From: CAZCFB01 sp964511535 | GTDB lineage: Bacteria > Myxococcota_A > Polyangia > GCA-2747355 > CAZCFB01 | Direction: 5' to 3' | Assembly: GCA_964511535.1 (NCBI GenBank) | Contig: CAZEFW010000033.1 | Location: forward strand, 1 to 64,000 | DNA: 64,000 nt | In this document: positions 57,458 to 64,000 of the stretch, piece by piece | How positions within the stretch are numbered: the stretch's first letter is position 1 | Layout: every line of letters starts with the position of its first letter | The notes under the pieces: model-generated | Databases searched by the model: none | Told to the model about the DNA's origin: nothing | What the model saw: only the letters and a program-made list of their open reading frames with translations | Program-made: the position numbers and the translations under genes

Positions 57458-58768
57458 TTACGAGCACAACGCTCGCAGTTGCTGCCGATCCACCTTGCCG
57501 CTGGGCAGCCGCGGCAGGTCGGCCAGCAGGCGCACCGTGCGGGGGAGCTTGAACGGGGCCAGCTGCTGCCCCAGCCGGGCCCGCACCGTCTCCGGGCTCA
57601 GCTGCGCGCCGCGCCCAGGCACCACGAACAGGCCCACGGCCAGCTCGCCGTAGCGCTCGTAGGTCACCGCCGCCGCCTGCTCCACGCCCTCGAGGCCGCG
57701 TGCCGCCCGGTCCACCTCGTCCAGCGAAAAGCGCTTGCCCGCCACCTTGATCACCGAGTCCGCCCGGCCCAGCAGCCTGAAGCCTTCCCCGTCCGCCTCG
57801 GCGATGTCGTCGGTGACATGCCAGCGATCAGGCTGCTGCTGCCACGGCGAGCGCACCGCCAGGCGACCATCAGCGTCCTGGATTCGCCAGCTCAGCCCCG
57901 GAAAGGGCGTCCAGGCGCCGAACCCCTGCCGCCGCGCGATGCCCCCGGTCTCGGTGGAGCCGTAGCCCTGGACGATTCGCTGTCCGCTGCGCTGGCGAAA
58001 CCTCTCGCACACCGCCTCGGGCAGCGGCGCCCCGGACGAAAAGTAGGTGGCCCGGGGCAGCGCCTCGTCGGCGAAGCGCGCCAGCAGGCGGTAGTGCATC
58101 GGCACCCCCACCACCAGGTCGGGCCGCTCCTGGTGCAGCTCCCTGATCCACACCGCCGGCAGCTCCCCGGGGGCAAAGGCCGCCCTGCCCCCGCCGAGCA
58201 GCGGGAGGAACAGCCCGTAGACGAACCCGAGGATGTGGTACGGCGGCGCCAGGCTGTAGACCGACACGCCGCTGCTCACGCCGAGCACCGACAGCTCCTG
58301 CTCCACCTGACGAAACAGCTGGTAGCCCCGCTTGCGAACCAGCTTCGGCTCGCCCGCGGATCCGGAGGTGAAGAAGTTGACCGCCACCGCCTGCTCGTCG
58401 GGCCACACCGGCGAAAGCGGCGCCACGCCGGCGGCCTGCGCCACGGGCACCACCAACGCGTCCGGCAGGGTGGGCCGCGCGGCGTCGGCCAGCACCACCA
58501 TGCCCGCGCCCCGCGCCAGCACCGCCGCCTCCGCCCGCAGAGACGGGTCGAGCACCACCAGCTCCAGCCCGCGGGACCAGCAGGCCTGCGCCGCGGCCGC
58601 CACATAGCCAGCCGAGCCAGACGAGACCCCCACCACCTTCACCTTGCCGTCCGGGATCGCCTCGGCGAGCGCCGCGGCCAGGCGAAGCAGGTCCTCCCCG
58701 GTGCTTCGCCTTTCCCTCTCGCGCAGGAAGGTCGCCGCCCGGTGCTGCAGCGGCCCGGGGTGGCTCAC
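57458..58768 (-). CDS. adenylate-forming acyl/aryl-CoA or aryl-ACP ligase
   Basis: A 436-aa AMP-binding enzyme, somewhat shorter than typical ligases. The motifs are FFTSGSAGEPKLV (P-loop), GYGSTETGG, DDIAEADGEGFRLLGRADSV and the C-terminal Lys motif LPSGKVDR. It should activate a carboxylic acid, here plausibly a cinnamic-type acid from the ammonia-lyase, and load it on the ACP. GTG 58768 overlaps the lyase stop (GTGA), so both are made from one mRNA. Confidence 0.9.
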   Translation of the reverse strand: MSHPGPLQHRAATFLRERERRSTGEDLLRLAAALAEAIPDGKVKVVGVSSGSAGYVAAAAQACWSRGLELVVLDPSLRAEAAVLARGAGMVVLADAARPTLPDALVVPVAQAAGVAPLSPVWPDEQAVAVNFFTSGSAGEPKLVRKRGYQLFRQVEQELSVLGVSSGVSVYSLAPPYHILGFVYGLFLPLLGGGRAAFAPGELPAVWIRELHQERPDLVVGVPMHYRLLARFADEALPRATYFSSGAPLPEAVCERFRQRSGQRIVQGYGSTETGGIARRQGFGAWTPFPGLSWRIQDADGRLAVRSPWQQQPDRWHVTDDIAEADGEGFRLLGRADSVIKVAGKRFSLDEVDRAARGLEGVEQAAAVTYERYGELAVGLFVVPGRGAQLSPETVRARLGQQLAPFKLPRTVRLLADLPRLPSGKVDRQQLRALCS

Positions 58769-60276
58769 CAGTTGGCCCCGTCTGCTGCCGGCCCCAGCCC
58801 CAGCAGCTCCTCGCAGATCAGCTCCAGGTCCTCGTCCAGGCGCCGGTCGGCCGACAGCGGCGCGGACCGCTCGCGGACCCGCGCCAGCAGCACCCGGCCC
58901 GCCGGCGAAAATCCGTCCTCCCCGCGCAGGGCCGCGGCGTTGGACAGGGCGATGAGGTGCGCGGCCAGCACGCGCTGCAGCAGGCCCACCGACTCGGCGG
59001 CGTTGACCGCCGCGTTGAGGCCCATGCTCACCTTGTCCTGGTTGCCCACCTCCGTGGGCCGCGACAGCACGCTGTCCGGCGCGGCGCGCTGCACCGTCAG
59101 CGCGGTCAGGGCGCTGGCCGTGATCTGCGTGCCCTTGATCCCCTGCCCGGGGTAGCTGACCAGCGTATCGGGCAGGCCATCGTTGTAGCGGGTGTCGAGC
59201 ATCAGCGCGAACTGCCGGTCCAGCAGATCTGCCAGGTTGGCCGCGCTGATCTTGACCATGTCCATGGCCAGCGCCACATGCCCGCCGTAGAAGTTGCCCG
59301 CGAACAGGATTTCCCCCGAGTCCGGCTCCACGATGGGGTTGTCGTCCACGCTGTTGAGCTCCTGCGCGACGGCCTGCTCCACCCAGGTCAACGCGTCCCG
59401 GGCCACGCCGAGCGCCTGGGGCGCGCAGCGCACCGAGTAGGGGTCCTGCAGCGCGCCGCCTTCCCGCGGCGGATCCACCATGCAGCTGCCCTGCAGCGCG
59501 CCATGGATCGCCCCTGCGCTGCGCACCTGCCCGGGGTGGGGCTTGAGCGCGTGGGCCAACGGCGTGAACGGCTGGCTGCGCGCCCGCATCACCTCGGCGA
59601 CCAGGGCCGCAGCCCGCTCCGCCATGCCCAGCGCCCGCGACAGGCGAAGGGTGGTCAGGGCCCCCACCGCGGTCATGGCCGCGGTGCAGTTCATGATTGC
59701 CAGGGTCTCCTTGGGCTCCACGGTCACGGGCCGCAGGCTGGCGCGGCCCAGCGCCTTGGCCGACGACATGGGCTCGCCGCGGAACAGCGCCTCGCGCTCC
59801 CCCATCAGGGTGGCCGCCAGATAGGACAGCGGCGTCAGGTCGCCCGACGCTCCCACCGAGCCGAGCCGCGGGATCACCGGCAGCACGTCGGCGTTGAGCA
59901 GGTCGCACATGGCCTGCAGCAGCTCCACCCGCACCGCCGAGCATCCCTTGGCCAGCCCCACCAGCCGGCAGAAGATGATGGCCCGGGTCTCGGCGTCCTC
60001 GAACCGCTCCCCCACGCCGCAGCCGTGGTGCCGGATCAGCCGCCGGGCGAAGGCCCGCTGCTCCTGTCGAGCCACCGCCACCGACGAGCTGTTGCCCACG
60101 CCGCTGGACACGCCGTATACCGGCTCCCCGCGCTCCAGCGCCTCGGCCAGCAGCGCGCGGCTGCGCTCCATGCGCCCGCGCCAGACGGCGTCCTCGCTCA
60201 GGCTCACCTCCTCACCCAGCACCGCGACGCGGCGCACGTCCTCCAGTGAATAGTCGCGGTGGTCTATCAGGATCAT
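58765..60276 (-). CDS. MIO-type aromatic amino acid ammonia-lyase (HAL/TAL/PAL family)
   Basis: A 503-aa lyase. The MIO cofactor triad is in GSVGASGDLTPLSYLA (A143-S144-G145). The N-terminal Tyr loop (VYGVSSGVGNSS) and QNLVS-like segments are in place. At the substrate-selectivity pair the protein has His-His (IRHHGCGVGE, residues 83-84): His is found at the first position in tyrosine-lyases and contacts the phenol, whereas histidine-lyases have Ser-His. So the product is more likely coumarate (or cinnamate) than urocanate. This would prime an aryl polyene-type chain. ATG 60276. Confidence 0.9.
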   Translation of the reverse strand: MILIDHRDYSLEDVRRVAVLGEEVSLSEDAVWRGRMERSRALLAEALERGEPVYGVSSGVGNSSSVAVARQEQRAFARRLIRHHGCGVGERFEDAETRAIIFCRLVGLAKGCSAVRVELLQAMCDLLNADVLPVIPRLGSVGASGDLTPLSYLAATLMGEREALFRGEPMSSAKALGRASLRPVTVEPKETLAIMNCTAAMTAVGALTTLRLSRALGMAERAAALVAEVMRARSQPFTPLAHALKPHPGQVRSAGAIHGALQGSCMVDPPREGGALQDPYSVRCAPQALGVARDALTWVEQAVAQELNSVDDNPIVEPDSGEILFAGNFYGGHVALAMDMVKISAANLADLLDRQFALMLDTRYNDGLPDTLVSYPGQGIKGTQITASALTALTVQRAAPDSVLSRPTEVGNQDKVSMGLNAAVNAAESVGLLQRVLAAHLIALSNAAALRGEDGFSPAGRVLLARVRERSAPLSADRRLDEDLELICEELLGLGPAADGANW

Positions 60277-60328
60277 CGTGGTGAACGCCTCCAGGGAGCC
60301 GGGTAGATGCGGCCAGCGGGAATATAGC

Positions 60329-61204
60329 TCACCGGGCGGTGGATTTGGAGCGCGCGCAGCGGAAGCCGATGCTGAAGTACCCCTCGGCGGCGGGGCTGCT
60401 GTCCCGGGAGCTGCTGCGCAGGTTGTCCACGGTGCCGTTGAGGAACGAGCTGCCCCGCACCACCACGCGCCCGATGCCCTGGCAATCGGCCAGCCGCGCG
60501 CTGCCGTCCGCCGGCGCGCCGACGTACCCCTTGTGCCAGCAGTCGGCCACCCACTCCCACACGTTGCCCGACAGGTCGCACAGCCCGTGGCGGCTGTTGC
60601 CCGCCGGCCGGGAGCAGACCGGCGCGGTGGTGCCTTCGCCGCAGCCGGGGCCCTTGTCGTCGGGCATCACCGCCCGGTCGCAGCTGGCCGGCTCCGCGCC
60701 CCAGGGATACCGCCGGGCCTGGCCCGCCCCGCCCCGGGCCGCGAACTCCCACTCCGCCTCGGTGGGCAGCCTGGCCCCGGCCCAGGCGCAGAAGGTCTCG
60801 GCCAGCGGCCTGGACAGGCAGTTGACCGGGTGGTTATCACGGCCGGCGCGCGCCCAGTTGCATCGCGGGCCGGTCAGCGGCGCGCCGCAGCGGCCCGCGA
60901 CCACGCAGCGCCGGTACTGGTGCACGGTCACCTCGGCGCGGTTCAACTCGAACGGCGCCACCTTCACCTCGTGCGCCGGCTCCTCGTCGTCGTCGCCGCC
61001 ATCGCGGCCCATGGAAAACGCGCCGCCCTCGAGGGCGACCCACTGCAGGGGCAGCGGCGGTTTGGACGGGACGGCGGCGGGGGTCGTGGCGGCGGGCTCG
61101 GCGACGGAGCGCTCGGGCTGGCGACAGCGGCACCCGGACCAGCCAGCCGACATGGCGGCGAGCAACAGCAGCGAGGCGCCGCCGATCCCCCTGGCGCCCA
61201 CCAT
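60329..61204 (-). CDS. SUMF1/FGE-sulfatase-fold lipoprotein
   Basis: A 291-aa protein with a lipoprotein-type signal (LLAAMSAGWSGC). The mature part is a formylglycine-generating enzyme (SUMF1) fold: VALEGGAFSMGRDGGD, FELNRAEVTVHQYRRC, RLPTEAEWEFAARGG, GNVWEWVADCWHKGY, VVVRGSSFLNGTVDNL. The SUMF1 fold is also used for other redox or ligand-binding functions, and the active Cys pair cannot be assigned here. Its ATG overlaps the stop of the phosphatase-like gene by one base, so they are coupled. Confidence 0.85.
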   Translation of the reverse strand: MVGARGIGGASLLLLAAMSAGWSGCRCRQPERSVAEPAATTPAAVPSKPPLPLQWVALEGGAFSMGRDGGDDDEEPAHEVKVAPFELNRAEVTVHQYRRCVVAGRCGAPLTGPRCNWARAGRDNHPVNCLSRPLAETFCAWAGARLPTEAEWEFAARGGAGQARRYPWGAEPASCDRAVMPDDKGPGCGEGTTAPVCSRPAGNSRHGLCDLSGNVWEWVADCWHKGYVGAPADGSARLADCQGIGRVVVRGSSFLNGTVDNLRSSSRDSSPAAEGYFSIGFRCARSKSTAR

Positions 61205-63624
61205 CAGGCGCGGCGGCGCCGGCGCGATACCCGGGCCACCAGCGCCAGGGCCAGCAGCAGCAGCAGGCCGCGCGCATCTCCATGGCCGGCCACGCTGCAG
61301 CCGGAGTCCTTGGTCTCTGGCTCGCCCTGCCCCAGGTCCTTGCCCGGCTGCCCCTTGGCGTCCTTGCCCGGCTGCCCCTTGGCGTCCTTGCCCGGCTGGG
61401 TCTTGGCGTCGCTGCCCGGCTGCACCTTGCCGTCGCTGCCCGGGCCCACCTTGGCGTCCTTCTGCGGCCCGGCGTCCGGCTTGGGCGGCGCCTTGAGCGG
61501 GTAGATCACCCACTCGCCCAGGCCCACGTCTCCGTCGCCGTTGCCCTTGGGCAGCTGGTCGGTCAGGCCCCCCTTGTTCTGGGTGCCGTAGGCCACCGCC
61601 GCCAGGTAGACCTGCGCCGGCAGCGAGCCGAAGCGCGCCTTGAGGTCGATGATCCCCTCCATGACAGTCTCGGCCGGGTTGGCCGCCCGGGTGAACCCGG
61701 TGACCTCGCCGGCGGCGGTGTCCAGCTTCAGGTCGAAGGAGATGTCGCTGGACGAGCCGTTGCGCTGCTTAACCATGGCGCAGATGACGTTTTTGCCCAC
61801 CTTCAGCCCGGAGCCGCTGCCGGTCAGATCCGCGGAGGTCACCTCGTTGTCGCTGGACGTGGAGCTGGCCCAGGCGCCGTAGGAGGTGCCGTTGTTCATG
61901 TAGCGGCTGAACACCTGCTTGCCGTTGATCCACACCGCCGCGCCGTCGTCGTGCAGCACCGACAGGCGCGCCGAGGCCGGCACCTTGGACAGGTTGAAGG
62001 TGCGGCGGAAGTAGGCGCTCGGGTAGTTGGGCGAGGCGTTGTACAGCTTGGTGGACTCGTCGCCGTCACCGTAGCCCAGCTGGCCGGGGCCGCTCTTCCA
62101 GCTGCCGTCGTTGTAGCTCGAGCTCAGCCAGGCGGTGCCCAGGTCCTTGCCCTGGTCGTGGTACTTCCACACGCTGCCGTAGCCGATGATCGCCCCGCCA
62201 GCCCCCGGGTCCTGCCAGTTGCTCCAGCCGGAGGTGGACTCCATGGCCAGCAGCGCCGCGCGGTTCCAGGTCTTGCCCGCCTTGCTCCAGGGCGCCGCCG
62301 ACAGCCCCGTGGGCTTGGCGGCCGACGCCAGGATGAAGTGGTCCGACTGGGCCTGGCTGCCGCCGCTGGCCACGTACAGGTAGCGCCCGTCGAAGCCCGC
62401 CCACAGCGAGCCGAGCTCCCCGTTGCCGCCGGCCAGCTTCTTGACCCCCGGGTCCAGGGCGCCGTCCATGATCCACTTGGCCTTGGGGCCGGGCTTGTTG
62501 ATCACCAGCGTGTCGAACACCTTGCCGTCCAGGCCGAGGGAGTCCAGCTTCATCTGCGCCCCCTGCACGTTGGCATCGATGAAGTGGTAGAACGACTTGG
62601 ACTTGGCCGTGTGGTAGGCGCCCTTGGCCGTGTACAGCGGCGCGCCCGCCCCGCCGGTGACGATGTAGGTCACGCCGCCCTTGTTGACCACCTTGCCCTG
62701 GAACAGCGGCTTGCTGCGCTCGTAGGTGTGGTCGTGGCCCCAGAAGGTGACGTCCACGCCGAAGCTCTCGAAGATATGGCCCCAGGCCTTCTGGGCCGAC
62801 GTGTAGCTGCCGTGGGAGCCCGACGAGTAGGGCGGCCGGTGCCCGAAGGCCACGATGAAGCGGATGTTCGGGTTCTTGGCGGCCTTGATCAGGTCCTTCT
62901 TGAGCCACACCGCCTGCTGATCGGTGGCGCTGGGCGAGTGCTCGGTGGACAGCGCGATGAAGTGGGTGGAGCCGTAGTCGAAGGAGTAGAAGATCTCCTC
63001 CTGCAGCCCGGCCACCTTGGGGGTGTAGGCCGGGAAGCCCATCTGGTCGAAGTAGTTGGACGACTTGTACTCGTGGTTGCCCAGCGAGCCCATCATGGGC
63101 GAAAAGGCGTACAGTGGCTCCATGGTGGAAAAGAAGGTGTCCCACTGGTACTGCTTGCGGCCGTCGGAGACGAAGTCGCCGGTGTGGATGGAGAACAGCG
63201 GCTTGCGGGTCTGCATCAGCGCGCGGACCTTGGCCCGGTTGGAGTCGCTGGTGCGGCTGTCGCCGTGGGCTGCCCAGCGGTAATTCACCACGCCCTTGGC
63301 CGCCGTGGCGAAGCTGCGGGTGGGCGACCAGTCGCCGGAGGTGCCGCAGCGGTACTGGTACGCCTTGCCCGGCGCCAGGCCCGTGACCTGCGCCTGGTGC
63401 AGGTAGGAGCCGTGGTACGCCTTGGAGCTGGCCTTGACCGACTTGCCAAAGCTGGCGCCGGGGCCATACTGCACTTCGCCGGTGCTGGCGTTGCTGCGCC
63501 AGGTGACGGTCATGGTGGTCTCGGTGGAGCCCTGCCAGCTCAGGTGAACCTGGCTCGGCGCCGCAAAGGCCGCTGTGGGCGACAAGAGCGCCGCCATGGA
63601 AAGGACAATCAGGAGCTTCTTCAT
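61204..63624 (-). CDS. purple-acid-phosphatase-like metallophosphoesterase with MYXO-CTERM-like tail
   Basis: About 806 aa. Signal peptide (LLIVLSMAALLSPTAAFAA), an N-terminal FN3-like PAP domain (SQVHLSWQGSTETTMTVTWR), then a metallophosphoesterase with HGDSR, HTGDFV, LGNHEY, FGHRPPYSSG and WGHDHTYERS, all in PAP order. A beta-rich region (~420-690) and a linker with repeated PGKDAKGQ lead to a MYXO-CTERM tail (KDSGCSVAG, a hydrophobic helix, RRRRRA). It should be exported and sorted to the surface, and hydrolyse phosphoesters. ATG 63624 is used; ATG 63636 is possible. Confidence 0.93.
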   Translation of the reverse strand: MKKLLIVLSMAALLSPTAAFAAPSQVHLSWQGSTETTMTVTWRSNASTGEVQYGPGASFGKSVKASSKAYHGSYLHQAQVTGLAPGKAYQYRCGTSGDWSPTRSFATAAKGVVNYRWAAHGDSRTSDSNRAKVRALMQTRKPLFSIHTGDFVSDGRKQYQWDTFFSTMEPLYAFSPMMGSLGNHEYKSSNYFDQMGFPAYTPKVAGLQEEIFYSFDYGSTHFIALSTEHSPSATDQQAVWLKKDLIKAAKNPNIRFIVAFGHRPPYSSGSHGSYTSAQKAWGHIFESFGVDVTFWGHDHTYERSKPLFQGKVVNKGGVTYIVTGGAGAPLYTAKGAYHTAKSKSFYHFIDANVQGAQMKLDSLGLDGKVFDTLVINKPGPKAKWIMDGALDPGVKKLAGGNGELGSLWAGFDGRYLYVASGGSQAQSDHFILASAAKPTGLSAAPWSKAGKTWNRAALLAMESTSGWSNWQDPGAGGAIIGYGSVWKYHDQGKDLGTAWLSSSYNDGSWKSGPGQLGYGDGDESTKLYNASPNYPSAYFRRTFNLSKVPASARLSVLHDDGAAVWINGKQVFSRYMNNGTSYGAWASSTSSDNEVTSADLTGSGSGLKVGKNVICAMVKQRNGSSSDISFDLKLDTAAGEVTGFTRAANPAETVMEGIIDLKARFGSLPAQVYLAAVAYGTQNKGGLTDQLPKGNGDGDVGLGEWVIYPLKAPPKPDAGPQKDAKVGPGSDGKVQPGSDAKTQPGKDAKGQPGKDAKGQPGKDLGQGEPETKDSGCSVAGHGDARGLLLLLALALVARVSRRRRRA
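61336..61450 (-). repeat. 24-bp coding repeats of the PGKDAKGQ linker
   Basis: The phosphatase-like gene contains near-perfect 24-bp units encoding PGKDAKGQ and variants (PGSDAKTQ, PGSDGKVQ) in the linker before its surface-sorting tail. Such linkers probably span the cell wall or capsule and can vary in copy number. Confidence 0.85.
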
Positions 63625-63702
63625 CTCTAAACCCATCCGCTGTGTGGACAGTATTATGGTACGACCTTGCCCACAGCGCCAAGACCGCCGAGAGGATCCC
63701 CC

Positions 63703-64000
63703 ATGCCGACCCTGACCGACCTGCCCGCCCACAAGGCGCTGCTGGAGCACCAAGACGAGGTGGCGACGCTGCAGCTGCGAGACCTGTTTGACAAGGATCC
63801 CGAACGCTTCGAGCGTTTTTCTCTCCGCCTGGGCTCGACGCTGTACGACTACTCCAAGAACCGCGTCACCGAGCACACCATGGCGCTGCTGGTGGAGCTG
63901 GCCGAGCAGGCGGATCTGCCCGGCTGGATCGAGCGCATGTTCAGCGGCGAAAAGATCAACCACACCGAGGGCCGCGCCGTGCTGCACACCGCCCTGCGCA
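63703..64000 (+). CDS. pgi: glucose-6-phosphate isomerase, N-terminal part (runs off right edge)
   Basis: The first 99 residues of Pgi: LRDLFDKDPERFERFSLRLG, DYSKNRVTEHTMALLVEL and the conserved MFSGEKINHTEGRAVLHTAL, which are family landmarks at these positions. It interconverts glucose-6-phosphate and fructose-6-phosphate. ATG 63703 follows GAGAGGA. Divergent from the phosphatase-like gene. Confidence 0.96.
   Translation, partial: MPTLTDLPAHKALLEHQDEVATLQLRDLFDKDPERFERFSLRLGSTLYDYSKNRVTEHTMALLVELAEQADLPGWIERMFSGEKINHTEGRAVLHTALR

Overview
The window looks like chromosomal DNA of a high-GC bacterium of the Myxococcota (old Deltaproteobacteria) type. The signs are MYXO-CTERM-like tails (a Cys, one hydrophobic segment, an Arg cluster) on two surface proteins, many lipoproteins with LGAC-type lipoboxes, a myxobacterial-type sigma factor overlapping a giant Ser/Thr kinase, a sigma-54 promoter, MopE-like and Cys-rich repeat proteins, and a PilY1-like adhesin. 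Two runs of N (11238-11247 and 47851-47950) are assembly gaps, and each breaks one gene.

Layout: 1-850 holds the 5' end of a 16S rRNA gene on the minus strand and its leader. 0.85-14.3 kb is mostly housekeeping: amidase, a lamin-tail-like protein, PcrA/UvrD helicase, LeuRS, a fused homocysteine methyltransferase/MTHFR, and a DUF362 - AmmeMemoRadiSam radical SAM pair. 14.3-18.9 kb has a sigma-54-driven surface lipoprotein, a GT-C-like membrane protein ending in an ILEI/FAM3-type domain, and a peroxiredoxin-like lipoprotein whose first active-site Cys codon is TGA, followed by a bacterial SECIS-like hairpin: a probable selenoprotein. 19-21 kb has an M28 peptidase and an alpha/beta hydrolase.

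21.1-30.2 kb is the most unusual block. Three consecutive, translationally coupled genes encode divergent ClpA/B-class AAA+ ATPases. They share a novel N-terminal domain, have decayed first ATPase rings, and in two cases carry a C-terminal region resembling the ribosome-binding (PCRF) part of class I peptide-chain release factors without the GGQ domain. I read this as a possible undescribed ribosome- or translation-linked remodelling machine.

30.3-49 kb is accessory: TM2 protein, single-HKD PLD nuclease, MopE/discoidin-like lipoprotein, M74/M15-like peptidase, PilY1-like protein with an ECF sigma factor, a 162-bp near-perfect hairpin, a pseudokinase-ATPase-TPR protein, a DEAD-box helicase with a DbpA-type RNA-binding domain, DarP, and two Cys-rich lipoproteins. 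49-54.7 kb encodes a zf-HC2/kinase/STAND/14-WD40 protein and its coupled sigma factor. 54.8-60.3 kb is a compact aryl-polyene-like set (ACP, ketosynthase, chain-length-factor-like KS, then on the other strand an adenylate-forming ligase and a MIO ammonia-lyase). A SUMF1 protein, a purple-acid-phosphatase-like protein and the start of pgi end the window.
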